DNA from: Rhodothermales bacterium | GTDB lineage: Bacteria; Bacteroidota; Rhodothermia; Rhodothermales; UBA10348 | Assembly: GCA_024711125.1 (NCBI GenBank) | Contig: JANJTM010000025.1 | Location: forward strand, 124,001-188,000 | Length of the DNA stretch: 64,000 bases | Reading direction: 5' to 3' | Shown: positions 18,367-27,785 of the stretch, piece after piece | Position numbering within the stretch: position 1 is the first letter of the stretch | Layout: each line of letters starts with the position of its first letter | Position numbers and translations under genes: made by a program | Notes under the pieces: model-generated | Told to the model about the DNA's origin: nothing | The model's input: the letters and a program-made list of their open reading frames with translations, nothing else | Databases searched by the model: none

Positions 18367-19673
18367 GCGAGGTTCCGGGCTGGATCAGCACCCGGGGAGC
18401 GGGGGAGGGCCCGGTTCCTTTCCTCGGCGCCCTGCGGCAGGGCCTGGCCCGGGACGGAGGGCTGTACGTGCCCGACCGCTTGCCCGCGCTCCCGCCGTTG
18501 GATCGGGCCACGGGCTTTGCCGCGATGGCCGTGAAGGTACTCGAGGGCTGGCTCGGCCCTCCCACGCCCACGTGGTCGTGGGCAGACGCCGTCCGGGATG
18601 CCCTGTCGTTTCCGGTGCCCCTCGTGCGGCTCACGGGAGGCGAATGGGACGGCGTCCACGTTCTCGAACTGTACCACGGCCCCACGCACTCGTTCAAGGA
18701 TTTCGGGGCTCGGACCATGGCGCGCCTTGCGGCTTCGGCCGGTCTGCAACGGCCGGTTGCGCATGTGTTCGTCGCGACATCCGGCGACACGGGCAGCGCG
18801 GTGGCCGACGGGTTTTCTGGCGTGCCCGGATACCGCGTGGTCCTGTTGTTCCCGGAGGGTCGCGTCAGCCCGGTGCAGGAGGCCCAGCTGGTGGTGCGCA
18901 GACCGGGCGTGGTCTCGTTCCGCGTACGGGGATCCTTCGACGACTGCCAGGCCCTGGCCAAACGCGTATTCGCCGACCGCCGATTCGACGCCTGGAGTCC
19001 CACGTCGGCCAATTCGATCAATGCGGGCCGGCTCCTCCCGCAGTGCCTGTATTACCTGCACGCCGCCCGCCTGCTGGACGAGGCGCCGGTCTTCTGTGTT
19101 CCGAGCGGAAACCTCGGCAATCTCACGGCGGGCCTGCTCGCCGCCGCGTGCGGAATGCGACACGAGGGCTTCCTGGCGGCCCACAACGCGAACGACGCGT
19201 TTCCCCGTTTCCTGGCCGGGGCCCCCGCACGATTCGGCGCGTCCGTCGAGACGTTGTCGAACGCGATGGACGTGGGCGCTCCGAGCAATTTCGAGCGCCT
19301 CGCCTGGCTGTTCGGCGAATCCCGCCTGCGTGCGATGGTCCGCGGCATGTCCGTGGACGATCCCGCGACGCTGGGCACGATGCGGAGGATATACACCGAA
19401 TCGGGGGTCATCGTCGATCCCCACACCGCGGTGGGGCTGGAGGCCGTGCGCCGCATGAGGCGGGCGGGGGTGCCGGAAAACGCACCCGTCGTCGTGCTCT
19501 CGACGGCGCATCCGGCGAAGTTTCCCGGGACGGTCCGCTCGGCGATCGGAATCGATCCGCCGCCCGCCGGCGGGCTCGAGGCCCTGAAGGGACGGCCCAC
19601 GCGATTCTCGACCATCGACGCCAACCCCGAGGCGCTCCTGGCCGCGTTGGCTGGAGCCGACTTCAGCGAGTGA
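18363..19673 (+). CDS. thrC: Threonine synthase
   Basis: 436 residues. PLP-dependent conversion of O-phosphohomoserine to threonine and phosphate. The PLP lysine is in HGPTHSFKDFGARTMA at about residue 113, followed by the phosphate-binding ATSGDTGSAVADGF and the PSGNLGNLTAGL region, all family motifs. The start overlaps the thrB stop (ATGA). The last 11 bases overlap the 3' end of the convergent M23 peptidase gene, so transcripts from both strands meet inside coding sequence. Confidence 0.94.
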   Translation: MSEVPGWISTRGAGEGPVPFLGALRQGLARDGGLYVPDRLPALPPLDRATGFAAMAVKVLEGWLGPPTPTWSWADAVRDALSFPVPLVRLTGGEWDGVHVLELYHGPTHSFKDFGARTMARLAASAGLQRPVAHVFVATSGDTGSAVADGFSGVPGYRVVLLFPEGRVSPVQEAQLVVRRPGVVSFRVRGSFDDCQALAKRVFADRRFDAWSPTSANSINAGRLLPQCLYYLHAARLLDEAPVFCVPSGNLGNLTAGLLAAACGMRHEGFLAAHNANDAFPRFLAGAPARFGASVETLSNAMDVGAPSNFERLAWLFGESRLRAMVRGMSVDDPATLGTMRRIYTESGVIVDPHTAVGLEAVRRMRRAGVPENAPVVVLSTAHPAKFPGTVRSAIGIDPPPAGGLEALKGRPTRFSTIDANPEALLAALAGADFSE

Positions 19674-21399
19674 ACGTCGCCGAGTACCTGGCTTCGTTCC
19701 CCGCCGCGTCGACGACACGTAGTTCGAGCGTGTGACGCCCGCGCGTGATACGCCCGTCGAAGACGTGCTCGATCGTGGCCGTCTTGGCGTCGTGGCCGAA
19801 AAGCACCCACTCTCCGTCCACGAACGCCTCGTACGACTGCACGCCCGAGAAATCGTCACCGATCCGGAACCGGATGGACGCGGCGCCGGCCATCGAGGCC
19901 CCGTTCGACACGTTGATCGGCCTGATGGACGGGGACGTGGTATCGACGGCCACGTAGAAGGTGCCGAACGAACGCGACGATGCGTGGATGAAGTCGCCGT
20001 CGACCCGTCCGCCTTCCGACACCGCTCCTCCGCGGGAACCGGCGCGGGCCACGACCGCGTGGCGCCGCAGGCGTTGCGGGACGTCCGACAGGTCGAGCGA
20101 AATCTCGATCGGAGTGTGGATCGGGGTCCCGTCGTCGTGCACGCGGTGCGCCCTCGACCACGCGCCGGGTGGGCGCGCCGTCGCCTCGTATCGCAGGTCG
20201 ATGTCCTCGTACAGGGCGCCGGGAGGAAATCGCAAGACGATACCTTCCCGCTCCACGAGCGTTTCGCGTTTCCAGGCGACCGGGATCGACGGCGTCGGAG
20301 CGACCGAGGCCGGAGGCGCCGACGCGCCGCGCACCGTGAAGGACAGGTCGACGGTGTTGCCCGCCGCGTCGGCCACCTCGTAACGGAGCGCCCGGTCGAC
20401 GCCCTCCTCGAATTCGAGCACGCCCGCGTCGCGGGTCTCGTAGATCGGCAGCCGATCGTTGGCCGGCAGGAGGAAGCTGCGCTGGATCCACTGCCCGGTT
20501 CGACGCTGCAGCGAGTAATCCACGTGCGCGTTGAGGAATCGGTTCAGGGCGAAATCCAGTTGCTCCATCTCGTGCCGGTACACCGTCGTTTCGTCGGCAT
20601 CGAGGCGAACCGTATACGCGCCCAGTCGGCCGGCCGAGCCTTCCTGGTAGTCGTTGGTCGAAATTCCGAAGCCGATGCGGCCGTACGCGCGCACCGTGAT
20701 ACCCGCCGCGGGCGCAAGCCGCCGCGGGCCCGCCCCGACGAGCGGGATGTCCACGGATCCTCCGTGGGAAGCGCGGGTCGTTCGCCCGCCCCGGGTCACT
20801 TCCACCCGCGCGTCATGGGCCAACGGGTAGGCCCTGAGCGCGTGGATGCGCGGCGGTGTCGTATCCTTCACCGGCATCCCGAAGAGGAGGGGGTTGATGG
20901 GGCGCGAGGTCGCCGCGTCGCGGATCTCGAAGTGCAGGTGCGGTCCACCGGAACTGCCCGAATTCCCAGACCAGGCGATCACATCCCCTTTGAGCACGCG
21001 GAACCGGTTCCGCTCGGGAGCGAGGTCGACCGCGAACGATCGCCGGGCATACTGGGCCGACCGGACATAGTCGGCAAGGGCGCCCTCGAACCGCTCGAGG
21101 TGACCGTACACCGACTGGTACCCGTTGTCGTGGTTGACGTAGAGGGCGTTGCCGTACCCGGTCGGTGAAACAGCGATTCGCTCCACCCAGCCGTCTGCGA
21201 CGGCATAGATGCGGTACCCCGTCTGCCCGTTCGTCCGGATGTCGAGGCCGGTGTGGAAGTGGTTGGCCCGCATCTCTCCGAAGCTGCCCGAGAGAAACAG
21301 GTCGATTCCGAGCGGAGAGCGGAATACGTCCTTGGGGTACGGGTCTCCGGCCGCACCGAGGGACAGGAAAACTAAAATGGGGAGTATCGCTTGACGCAT
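19663..21399 (-). CDS. M23 family metallopeptidase with C-terminal Ig-like/beta domains
   Basis: 578 residues from an ATG at 21399. Residues 1-18 form a signal peptide (QAILPILVFLSLGAAG). The LytM/M23 domain covers about 20-175, with the zinc ligands His49 and Asp53 in HFHTGLD, the catalytic His100 in VYGH, and His154/His156 in GPHLHFE, so it looks active. Such enzymes cut peptidoglycan cross-links in the periplasm. The remaining 400 residues look like several beta-sandwich domains, ending with a segment (GRHTLELRVVDAAGN) typical of Ig-like modules. This long tail is commonly seen in M23 proteins of Bacteroidota. It is divergent from the AI-2E transporter gene. Confidence 0.85.
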   Translation of the reverse strand: MRQAILPILVFLSLGAAGDPYPKDVFRSPLGIDLFLSGSFGEMRANHFHTGLDIRTNGQTGYRIYAVADGWVERIAVSPTGYGNALYVNHDNGYQSVYGHLERFEGALADYVRSAQYARRSFAVDLAPERNRFRVLKGDVIAWSGNSGSSGGPHLHFEIRDAATSRPINPLLFGMPVKDTTPPRIHALRAYPLAHDARVEVTRGGRTTRASHGGSVDIPLVGAGPRRLAPAAGITVRAYGRIGFGISTNDYQEGSAGRLGAYTVRLDADETTVYRHEMEQLDFALNRFLNAHVDYSLQRRTGQWIQRSFLLPANDRLPIYETRDAGVLEFEEGVDRALRYEVADAAGNTVDLSFTVRGASAPPASVAPTPSIPVAWKRETLVEREGIVLRFPPGALYEDIDLRYEATARPPGAWSRAHRVHDDGTPIHTPIEISLDLSDVPQRLRRHAVVARAGSRGGAVSEGGRVDGDFIHASSRSFGTFYVAVDTTSPSIRPINVSNGASMAGAASIRFRIGDDFSGVQSYEAFVDGEWVLFGHDAKTATIEHVFDGRITRGRHTLELRVVDAAGNEARYSATFTR

Positions 21400-21468
21400 G
21401 CTTCGCGGGGCCGGTACGTTGCGCCATGAACGGCCGAACGCGCCGCGCGATCCACCCTTCCGACGTCC

Positions 21469-22563
21469 ATGAATACCCGGGGCATCACCGGAGTCCTCCT
21501 GGCGATCATCGCCACCTTCTTCCTCGGCGTCATCCTGCTGCAGTTGAAGGTGGTGCTGCTTCCGTTCGCCGTCGCGCTCCTGCTTTCCATCATCTTCAAG
21601 CCCATCGTGACGGGGCTGAGGAGCCGGCGGGTCCCGACGGCCGTGTCCCTGGTGGTCGTTTTCGTGACGTTCGTCGCGATCCTCTTCCTCATCGGCTGGA
21701 CCGTCTACGCATCGACGGCCGTGATGCTCGACGGACTTCCGCGGTATGAAATGCAGGCGGGCCGCCTCGTCGAAGAGGCCGAGCAACGCTTTCTCGGGCT
21801 GGCAGAGACCATGGGCGTGGACACGCGGGGATTCACGTGGGCCGAGGCCGTCGACGTGGACGCCCTCGCCACCGTGGCCACGTCCAGCGTCGGCTCGTTT
21901 CTCGGCTTCGTGGGTTTCGTCTTCCTGGTCGTCATCTTCATGCTGTTCATCCTGGCGTCGTCGGGGGACCTGGAGAGAAAGGTCAGGCGGTACCTTCCCG
22001 TCCGCGAAGCCGACCGGATGGCACGCATCGTGTCGAACGTCGATCGCCAGGTGCGCAAGTACCTGGTGACGAAGACCCTGGTGAGTCTCGGAACGGGCTT
22101 CTTCTCGTGGCTCGTCCTGGCGCTCGTCGGAGTGGATTTCGCCGCGGTGTGGGGCCTCCTCGCCTTCGTGCTGAACTTCATCCCGAATTTCGGCTCGCTG
22201 GTCGCGGTAGCGGCGCCGGTGCTCCTCGCCGCGCTGCAGTTCGAATCGCTGGGCGTCGCCCTTCTCGTCCTCGGCCTCCTCTTCGTCGTCCAGAACGTGT
22301 GGGCGAACCTCATCGAACCGCGCCTGATGGGGTTCCAACTGAACCTGAGTCCCCTTCTGATCGTCGTCTGCCTGATCTTCTGGGGTTGGTTGTGGGGGGT
22401 GTGGGGGATGGTGCTGGCCGTACCCCTGACGGCGACCATCAAGATCCTCTTCGAAAACGTGGACGACCTGCGGCCGTTGGCCTACCTGATGGGCGCCTTC
22501 GTCGAAGAGACGGAGGAGCGCCCGTCCGAAGCGCCCAGCACGGGCGGTGCCGAAGGGGTGTGA
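21469..22563 (+). CDS. AI-2E family transporter (PerM/TqsA-like)
   Basis: 364 residues with about seven to eight membrane helices. A cluster of helices lies at the N-terminus (LLAIIATFFLGVILLQLKVVLLPFAVALLL region), a soluble part at about 85-135, then further helices. The conserved NFIPNFGSLVAV and NLIEPRLMG motifs are family signatures. Family members export autoinducer-2, or act as antiporters or general efflux proteins; the exact substrate here cannot be told. No luxS is visible in the window. It may share an intergenic promoter region with the divergent M23 gene. Confidence 0.88.
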   Translation: MNTRGITGVLLAIIATFFLGVILLQLKVVLLPFAVALLLSIIFKPIVTGLRSRRVPTAVSLVVVFVTFVAILFLIGWTVYASTAVMLDGLPRYEMQAGRLVEEAEQRFLGLAETMGVDTRGFTWAEAVDVDALATVATSSVGSFLGFVGFVFLVVIFMLFILASSGDLERKVRRYLPVREADRMARIVSNVDRQVRKYLVTKTLVSLGTGFFSWLVLALVGVDFAAVWGLLAFVLNFIPNFGSLVAVAAPVLLAALQFESLGVALLVLGLLFVVQNVWANLIEPRLMGFQLNLSPLLIVVCLIFWGWLWGVWGMVLAVPLTATIKILFENVDDLRPLAYLMGAFVEETEERPSEAPSTGGAEGV

Positions 22564-22685
22564 CGGGCCGCCACCGGGCCTTAACATCTCCCGCGCATGA
22601 AATCCGCCGCCTCTTCGCGGGGAGCGAAGAAGCCTCGCGCAACCACCCGCGTACCTTGCCGGAGGTCCATTCCGCATTCCGAACC

Positions 22686-23972
22686 ATGAAACTCGTATCG
22701 GCCGAAGAGGCCGTCCAGGTCATAGAATCCGGCGCCCGGGTATTCATCCACACCGCCGCGGCAGCACCCCAGCGATTGGTCGATGCCATGACGGCCAGGG
22801 CGCACGAACTCACGAACGTGGAAGTCGTGCACCTGCACACGGAGGGCCAGGCGCCGTACGTGAGGCCGGAGTACGCCGAGAGCTTCCGGACGAACGCCCT
22901 CTTCGTCGGGGCGAACATCCGCCAGGCCGTCGCTGACGGCGGCGCGGATTACATCCCGGTGTTCCTCAGCGAGATCCCCTCGCTGTTCCGCCGTCGCGTG
23001 CTGCCGGTGAACATCGCGATGGTCCAGGTGTCGCCGCCCGACTCCCACGGGTACTGTTCGCTCGGCATTTCGGTCGACGCGTCACGGGCCGCCGTGGACA
23101 TGGCCGGCAAGGTCATCGCGCAGATCAACCCCAACATGCCCCGGACGCACGGGGACGGGCAGATCCACGTCAGCGAGATCGACTTCGCCGTCGAGGTCGA
23201 CGATCCGATTCCGACGGCCCATCCGTACTCGCTCGGCGAGACCGAGATGGCCATCGGACGCCACGTGGCGAACCTCATCGAGGACCGGAGTTGTCTCCAG
23301 ATGGGGATCGGCGCGATTCCCGATGCCGTGCTGCGTTCCCTGACCGGACATTCCGGGCTGGGCATCCACACCGAGATGTTCGCCGACGGCGTGATCGACC
23401 TCGTCGAGCGCGGCGTCGTGACCGGCGAGCACAAGCCCATACACCCGCGCATGATCGTGGCGAGTTTCCTGCTCGGCAGCCGGAGACTCTATGATTTCGT
23501 CGACGACAATCCGATGGTGATGATGCGCGAATGTTCGTATACGAACGATACCGCGCTCATCCGCCAGATCCCGCGCATGGTTGCGATCAACAGCGCGATC
23601 GAGATCGACCTGACCGGCCAGGTCGTGGCCGATTCGATCGGAACGAGGCTGTATTCCGGTGTCGGAGGGCAGATGGACTTCATCCGCGGCGCTTCGCTGA
23701 GCGAGGGGGGCAAACCCATCATCGCGCTTCCGTCGGTCACGAGCCGCGGCGAATCACGCATCGTGCCGTTCATCAAGGAAGGCGCGGGGGTCGTGACCAC
23801 CCGGGCCCACGTGCATTACATCGTCACCGAATACGGCGTCGCGTACCTCTACGGAAAGAACCTGCGTCAGCGGGCCGCCGCGCTGATCGAGATCGCACAC
23901 CCGGACCACCGGGACGCCCTCGAGCAGGCCGCGATCGAACGGTTCACGCGGCTTCGCGGATGGGGCTGCTGA
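22686..23972 (+). CDS. Acetyl-CoA hydrolase/CoA-transferase family protein
   Basis: 428 residues, matching the acetyl-CoA hydrolase/4-hydroxybutyrate CoA-transferase family. Motifs seen are VSPPDSHGYCSLGISVD, GIHTEMFADGVIDL (a likely site of the catalytic glutamate, by analogy with 4-hydroxybutyrate CoA-transferase), GVGGQMDFIRGA, and TEYGVAYLYGKNLRQRA. The enzyme moves CoA between acetate or another short acid and its acyl-CoA, in acetate, butyrate or succinate metabolism; the acid used here cannot be read off. It lies 122 bases after the AI-2E gene and could have its own promoter; the gap contains a hairpin at 22612-22630 with 7-base arms. Confidence 0.88.
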   Translation: MKLVSAEEAVQVIESGARVFIHTAAAAPQRLVDAMTARAHELTNVEVVHLHTEGQAPYVRPEYAESFRTNALFVGANIRQAVADGGADYIPVFLSEIPSLFRRRVLPVNIAMVQVSPPDSHGYCSLGISVDASRAAVDMAGKVIAQINPNMPRTHGDGQIHVSEIDFAVEVDDPIPTAHPYSLGETEMAIGRHVANLIEDRSCLQMGIGAIPDAVLRSLTGHSGLGIHTEMFADGVIDLVERGVVTGEHKPIHPRMIVASFLLGSRRLYDFVDDNPMVMMRECSYTNDTALIRQIPRMVAINSAIEIDLTGQVVADSIGTRLYSGVGGQMDFIRGASLSEGGKPIIALPSVTSRGESRIVPFIKEGAGVVTTRAHVHYIVTEYGVAYLYGKNLRQRAAALIEIAHPDHRDALEQAAIERFTRLRGWGC

Positions 23973-23986
23973 GGCCGGGCCCCTGA

Positions 23987-25369
23987 TCAGGACAGCGCCG
24001 CGGCGATACGTTTCGCCGCGGCGCTCCACTCGCGGCGTATCCGTTCGTCGTCCACGTGTCGTCCTCGCTCGACGACGGTCCGGCCGGCCACTACCACCCG
24101 CTCGATCTCGGCAGCCGATCCGGATTGGACGAACGCGCAACCGGCTTCGTCGGGCGACAACCCCTCCAAGAGGGGATTGGAGGCATCGAGGACCACGAGA
24201 TCGGCGGCCGCCCCGACCTCGATGCGTCCCACGCGCCGCCCGATCGCGGCCGCCCCGTGTTCCGCCGCGGCCCGCCAGAGCGCCGTCCCGTGACCGAGGG
24301 TCGGGGCAGGAGACGGTACGCCGCGTCTCAGTTCGGCGATTCGGGCCCGATATAACAGCGCTCGCAGTTCCTCGCCGGCGCTGACCGACACCTGGCTGTC
24401 GCTTCCGACGGCGAAACGCCCACCGCCGGCGACCCACTCGGCGAACGGGAAGAGCCCGTCACCCAGGTCTCCCTCCGTGGTTGGGCACAGCGCCGCCACG
24501 ACGCCGGCCTCGCGCATGGTGACGTATTCGTCGGCGTCGGCATGGGTCGCGTGGACGAACGTCCAGTCGTCGGTCACGGCCGTGTGCCGGAAGAGCCAGC
24601 GAACGGGCGTGAGCCCGGTCGCGTCACGACACCCGTCGACTTCGGCAACCTGCTCGGCGACGTGCACGTGGACCGGGACGCCCGGTCGCATCCGGGGCGC
24701 GAGTTCATCGAGGTCCGAACGGGAAACCGACCGGAGCGAGTGGGGCGCGAGGCCCAGCGTGAACGGAACGAGTCGCCGTTCGCTCTCCAGCCGGTCGAGC
24801 ACGCGGTCAAATTCGTCGCCGTACAGACCGAATCGAGCCTTGGGGCCCTCCAGGCGCCCTCCGTCGAAACCCGAACGGCGGTAGAGTACGGGAAGCAGGG
24901 TCAACCCGATCCCCGCCCCCCGGGCCGCGGCGACGATGCGCAGCGAAAGTTCGGCCGGCTCGGCATACAGCGACAGGTTCGCATCCCTGTGCAGGTAATG
25001 GAATTCGGCGACGGACGTATATCCGTGCAGGAGAAGATCCCGGTAGCAGCGCAGCGAGACGGCCTCCACGTCCTCGGGGCCAAGCACGCCCACGAGCCGG
25101 ATCATGCGCTCCCTCCAGGACCAGAAGTCGTCCTCCGGGGACAGGCGCTGGACCCGCCCGACGAGGGCCCGCTGGAAAGCGTGCGAATGGGCATTGACGG
25201 CGCCCGGAAGCACCGGACCCGTGGCGCGCGGAAGGTCCGCGCCGTCGGCGCCCGTCGAGACCGACTCGATCGTTCCGTCTGCCGCGAAGCGAAGGGATAC
25301 GTTGCGGACCCACCCGTCCGGCAGCAGCGCCGATTCCGCGAAGAGACCGGGGAGGGCAGGGGGCGCCAT
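23987..25369 (-). CDS. hutF: Formimidoylglutamate deiminase
   Basis: 460 residues of the amidohydrolase superfamily. The metal-binding HxH is in NAHSHAFQRA, then the family-specific TSVAEFHYLH, the metal histidine in VHVHVAEQ, HATHADADEY, and the metal aspartate in GSDSQVSVSAGEELR. Only HutF of this superfamily combines these with CPTTEGDLGDGLFP. It releases ammonia from N-formimidoyl-glutamate in the five-step histidine breakdown route. No other hut gene is nearby; it sits 6 bases downstream of a MoxR gene, an unexpected partner. Confidence 0.9.
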   Translation of the reverse strand: MAPPALPGLFAESALLPDGWVRNVSLRFAADGTIESVSTGADGADLPRATGPVLPGAVNAHSHAFQRALVGRVQRLSPEDDFWSWRERMIRLVGVLGPEDVEAVSLRCYRDLLLHGYTSVAEFHYLHRDANLSLYAEPAELSLRIVAAARGAGIGLTLLPVLYRRSGFDGGRLEGPKARFGLYGDEFDRVLDRLESERRLVPFTLGLAPHSLRSVSRSDLDELAPRMRPGVPVHVHVAEQVAEVDGCRDATGLTPVRWLFRHTAVTDDWTFVHATHADADEYVTMREAGVVAALCPTTEGDLGDGLFPFAEWVAGGGRFAVGSDSQVSVSAGEELRALLYRARIAELRRGVPSPAPTLGHGTALWRAAAEHGAAAIGRRVGRIEVGAAADLVVLDASNPLLEGLSPDEAGCAFVQSGSAAEIERVVVAGRTVVERGRHVDDERIRREWSAAAKRIAAALS

Positions 25370-25375
25370 GCTCGG

Positions 25376-26368
25376 TCAGCCCAGGCCTTCGACGAGGCGA
25401 CGGACGAGATCGACGGCCGAGACACCGTCGGCCTCGGCATTGAAATTGGTGACGATACGATGTCTCAGCACGGGCACCGCGACCGCCTTGACGTCGGCCA
25501 CGTCCGGCGTGAGGCGGCCGTCGAGCGCAGCCAGCGCCTTCGCGCCGAGCACCAGGTACTGCGAGGCGCGTGGACCGGCACCGTAGCTCAGGTACCGGGA
25601 TACGAAATCGGGCGCCCCTTCCCGTCCCGGCCGGGAGCGCGCAACGAGCCGGACGGCCTGTTCGATCACGTGGTCCGAGACGGGAAGAGACCGGACGAAC
25701 GCCTGGTATTCCTGCAGTTCCGTACCCGTCATCACGCGGTCCACGCGCGCCTGGCGCGGTCCGGTGGTCTGTCGCACCACCTCGACTTCCTGGCCGAAGG
25801 CGGGGTAATCCAGCCAGAGATTGAACATGAACCTGTCCAGCTGGGCCTCGGGCAGCGGGTAGGTGCCTTCCTGTTCGATCGGGTTCTGGGTCGCGAGCAC
25901 GAAGAACGGCTGCGGCAGGTCGAACGTCTGCCCGGCCGCCGTCACGTGGTGCTCCTGCATGGCCTCGAGAAGCGCCGCCTGGGTCTTCGGGGGCGTGCGG
26001 TTGATCTCGTCGGCCAGGACCACGTTCGCGAAAACCGGTCCGTGCACGAACTTGAATGCCCGGCGCCCCGTCGACGCGTTCTCCTCGATGATCTCGGTCC
26101 CCGTGATGTCGCTGGGCATCAGATCCGGGGTGAACTGGATCCGGCTGAACCGGAGTTCGAGCGCGTCGGCCAGCGTGCGGATGAGCAGGGTCTTCGCGAG
26201 TCCCGGAACTCCGACGAGGAGCACGTGCCCCCGGCAGACCAGGCTTACGAAGAGGTGGCGGACTATCTCATCCTGGCCGACGATGACCCGCGCGATTTCG
26301 CTGCGAAGCCGGTCGAATCCGCCTTGGAGCGCGCCGAGCGCGTCCGGGTTGTCGTTCACGGAAGCCAT
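25376..26368 (-). CDS. MoxR-type AAA+ ATPase
   Basis: 330 residues from an ATG at 26368. Walker A is GVPGLAKT at about residue 52, and Walker B is VVLADEINRTPPKTQAALLEAMQE at about 115, with sensor ATQNPIEQEGTYPLPEAQLDRF. These are signature MoxR features. MoxR ATPases are chaperones that help mature other proteins, often together with DUF58 and VWA-domain genes. None of those partners is present here. The upstream foldase gene ends 14 bases before, and hutF starts 6 bases after, so it appears to be in one transcript with both. Confidence 0.92.
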   Translation of the reverse strand: MASVNDNPDALGALQGGFDRLRSEIARVIVGQDEIVRHLFVSLVCRGHVLLVGVPGLAKTLLIRTLADALELRFSRIQFTPDLMPSDITGTEIIEENASTGRRAFKFVHGPVFANVVLADEINRTPPKTQAALLEAMQEHHVTAAGQTFDLPQPFFVLATQNPIEQEGTYPLPEAQLDRFMFNLWLDYPAFGQEVEVVRQTTGPRQARVDRVMTGTELQEYQAFVRSLPVSDHVIEQAVRLVARSRPGREGAPDFVSRYLSYGAGPRASQYLVLGAKALAALDGRLTPDVADVKAVAVPVLRHRIVTNFNAEADGVSAVDLVRRLVEGLG

Positions 26369-26382
26369 GGAAGCGGGCAGGT

Positions 26383-27705
26383 CTATCGGTCCGTCGTGCG
26401 TACGTCCACGTACACGTCCTCGCGCAGGGTGGCGAACCATTCCGCGAGCACCCGTTCCTCCTTCGCCCGCTGGGCATACTGCTCGACGAGCGCGTAATCG
26501 GTTTCGATACTCACGCGATGCGCCGGAATACGCTCCTGGAGCAAGACGACGTGGTACGCGGTACGGCCGTTCTGGAGAGCGACGGCCGCGGGTTCGGACA
26601 CCGAACCGGGCTCCATGTCCCGAAGGGTATCCTGCCACTGCGGACCGAGGGCCTCCAGGAACAGGTCGCGCGACCCCGACTGCGGATCCACGACCCGTCC
26701 GCCGCGCAGCTTGGACTGGTCGTCGGCCGAGTGCCTCCGGGCGAGCGCCTCGAACGTCGCCTGTCCGGCCACCACGGAATCGCGCAGCGCCGAAAGGAGC
26801 GCCATCGCGGGCGCCGGGTCCGCCTTGCGTTCGTCGAACCGGATGAGGATATGGTTGTAGTCGAGCATGTCCCCGCGACGCGCGTTGACGCGGAGGATGT
26901 GCAGCCCGAACGGGGTCTCGAACACGGGCGAGATCTCGCCGATCGCCATTCGCGACGCCACGGCCGCGAACTCCGGCACGAGTTCCTTCAGCGACATGTT
27001 CTCGTACCGGCCGCCGGTCTCCATCGAGCCGGGATCCTCGGTAAAGACCTCGGCCATGGCCTCGAACGTGGAACGTCCCGTCGTCACCGAATCGCGGATC
27101 GCCGTGAGGATGTCGCGCGCATCACGCCGCGAGGCTTCCGTGATCTCCGGGTACCTGACGATGTGGGCGACCCGGACCTTCTCGGGCAGCGTCGGCAGCG
27201 AATCGGTCGGAAACTGCCGGAACCACTCGGACACCTCGGTGGGCGTCACCTTGATCGTGCGCAGCTTGCGGCGCCGGATCTCGTCGGCCAGGAGCTGGTT
27301 GCGGAAGTCTTCCCTGAACTCCGCCTTGATCTCGACGGCAGACTTTCCGTAGGCCTCCTCGAGCCGGGCGAGTCCGCCGAACTGCGCCGAAAGCTGCTGG
27401 ATGCGCGCCTCGAGCTGCTGGTCCACGGTTTCGTCGCTGACCTCGATCGTGGTATCCCGCTCGGCGTGGATGACCAGCACCTTCTCGTCGATCATCTGGT
27501 CCAGGGCCGACCGCCACAGGTCGGGTGTGTACGCGATGTTCTGCTGGCGCACGAGGCCGACCACGATACCGTCGACCTCGGACCGGAGAATGATCTGGTC
27601 GCCGACGACGGCGGCGATTTCGTCCAGGACCTTTTCCTGGGCCCGGACCGGACCGGCGATGCCGAGGATACCCAGGACGGCGAGAACGCGGAGAGCGGAG
27701 GTCAT
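26383..27705 (-). CDS. SurA-like periplasmic peptidyl-prolyl isomerase
   Basis: 440 residues with a signal peptide (LAVLGILGIAGPVRAQ, cut near residue 22). A SurA N-terminal chaperone region (VLDEIAAVVGDQIILRSEVD) is followed by a first parvulin domain (VRVAHIVRY... FGLHILRVNARRG) and a second, weaker one (YNHILIRFDE... to about residue 370). This is the domain order of SurA, which escorts outer-membrane barrels through the periplasm. It is the last of three foldase genes in a row, 80 bases downstream of the second, and is followed by a MoxR gene. Confidence 0.87.
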   Translation of the reverse strand: MTSALRVLAVLGILGIAGPVRAQEKVLDEIAAVVGDQIILRSEVDGIVVGLVRQQNIAYTPDLWRSALDQMIDEKVLVIHAERDTTIEVSDETVDQQLEARIQQLSAQFGGLARLEEAYGKSAVEIKAEFREDFRNQLLADEIRRRKLRTIKVTPTEVSEWFRQFPTDSLPTLPEKVRVAHIVRYPEITEASRRDARDILTAIRDSVTTGRSTFEAMAEVFTEDPGSMETGGRYENMSLKELVPEFAAVASRMAIGEISPVFETPFGLHILRVNARRGDMLDYNHILIRFDERKADPAPAMALLSALRDSVVAGQATFEALARRHSADDQSKLRGGRVVDPQSGSRDLFLEALGPQWQDTLRDMEPGSVSEPAAVALQNGRTAYHVVLLQERIPAHRVSIETDYALVEQYAQRAKEERVLAEWFATLREDVYVDVRTTDR

Positions 27706-27785
27706 GCGAAGCGGCTGCGGGTGCGGTATGGGGAATGAACGGGAAACCCGCAGCGTTTAGCGTGGCCGGGCCCCGGGATCGCGCA

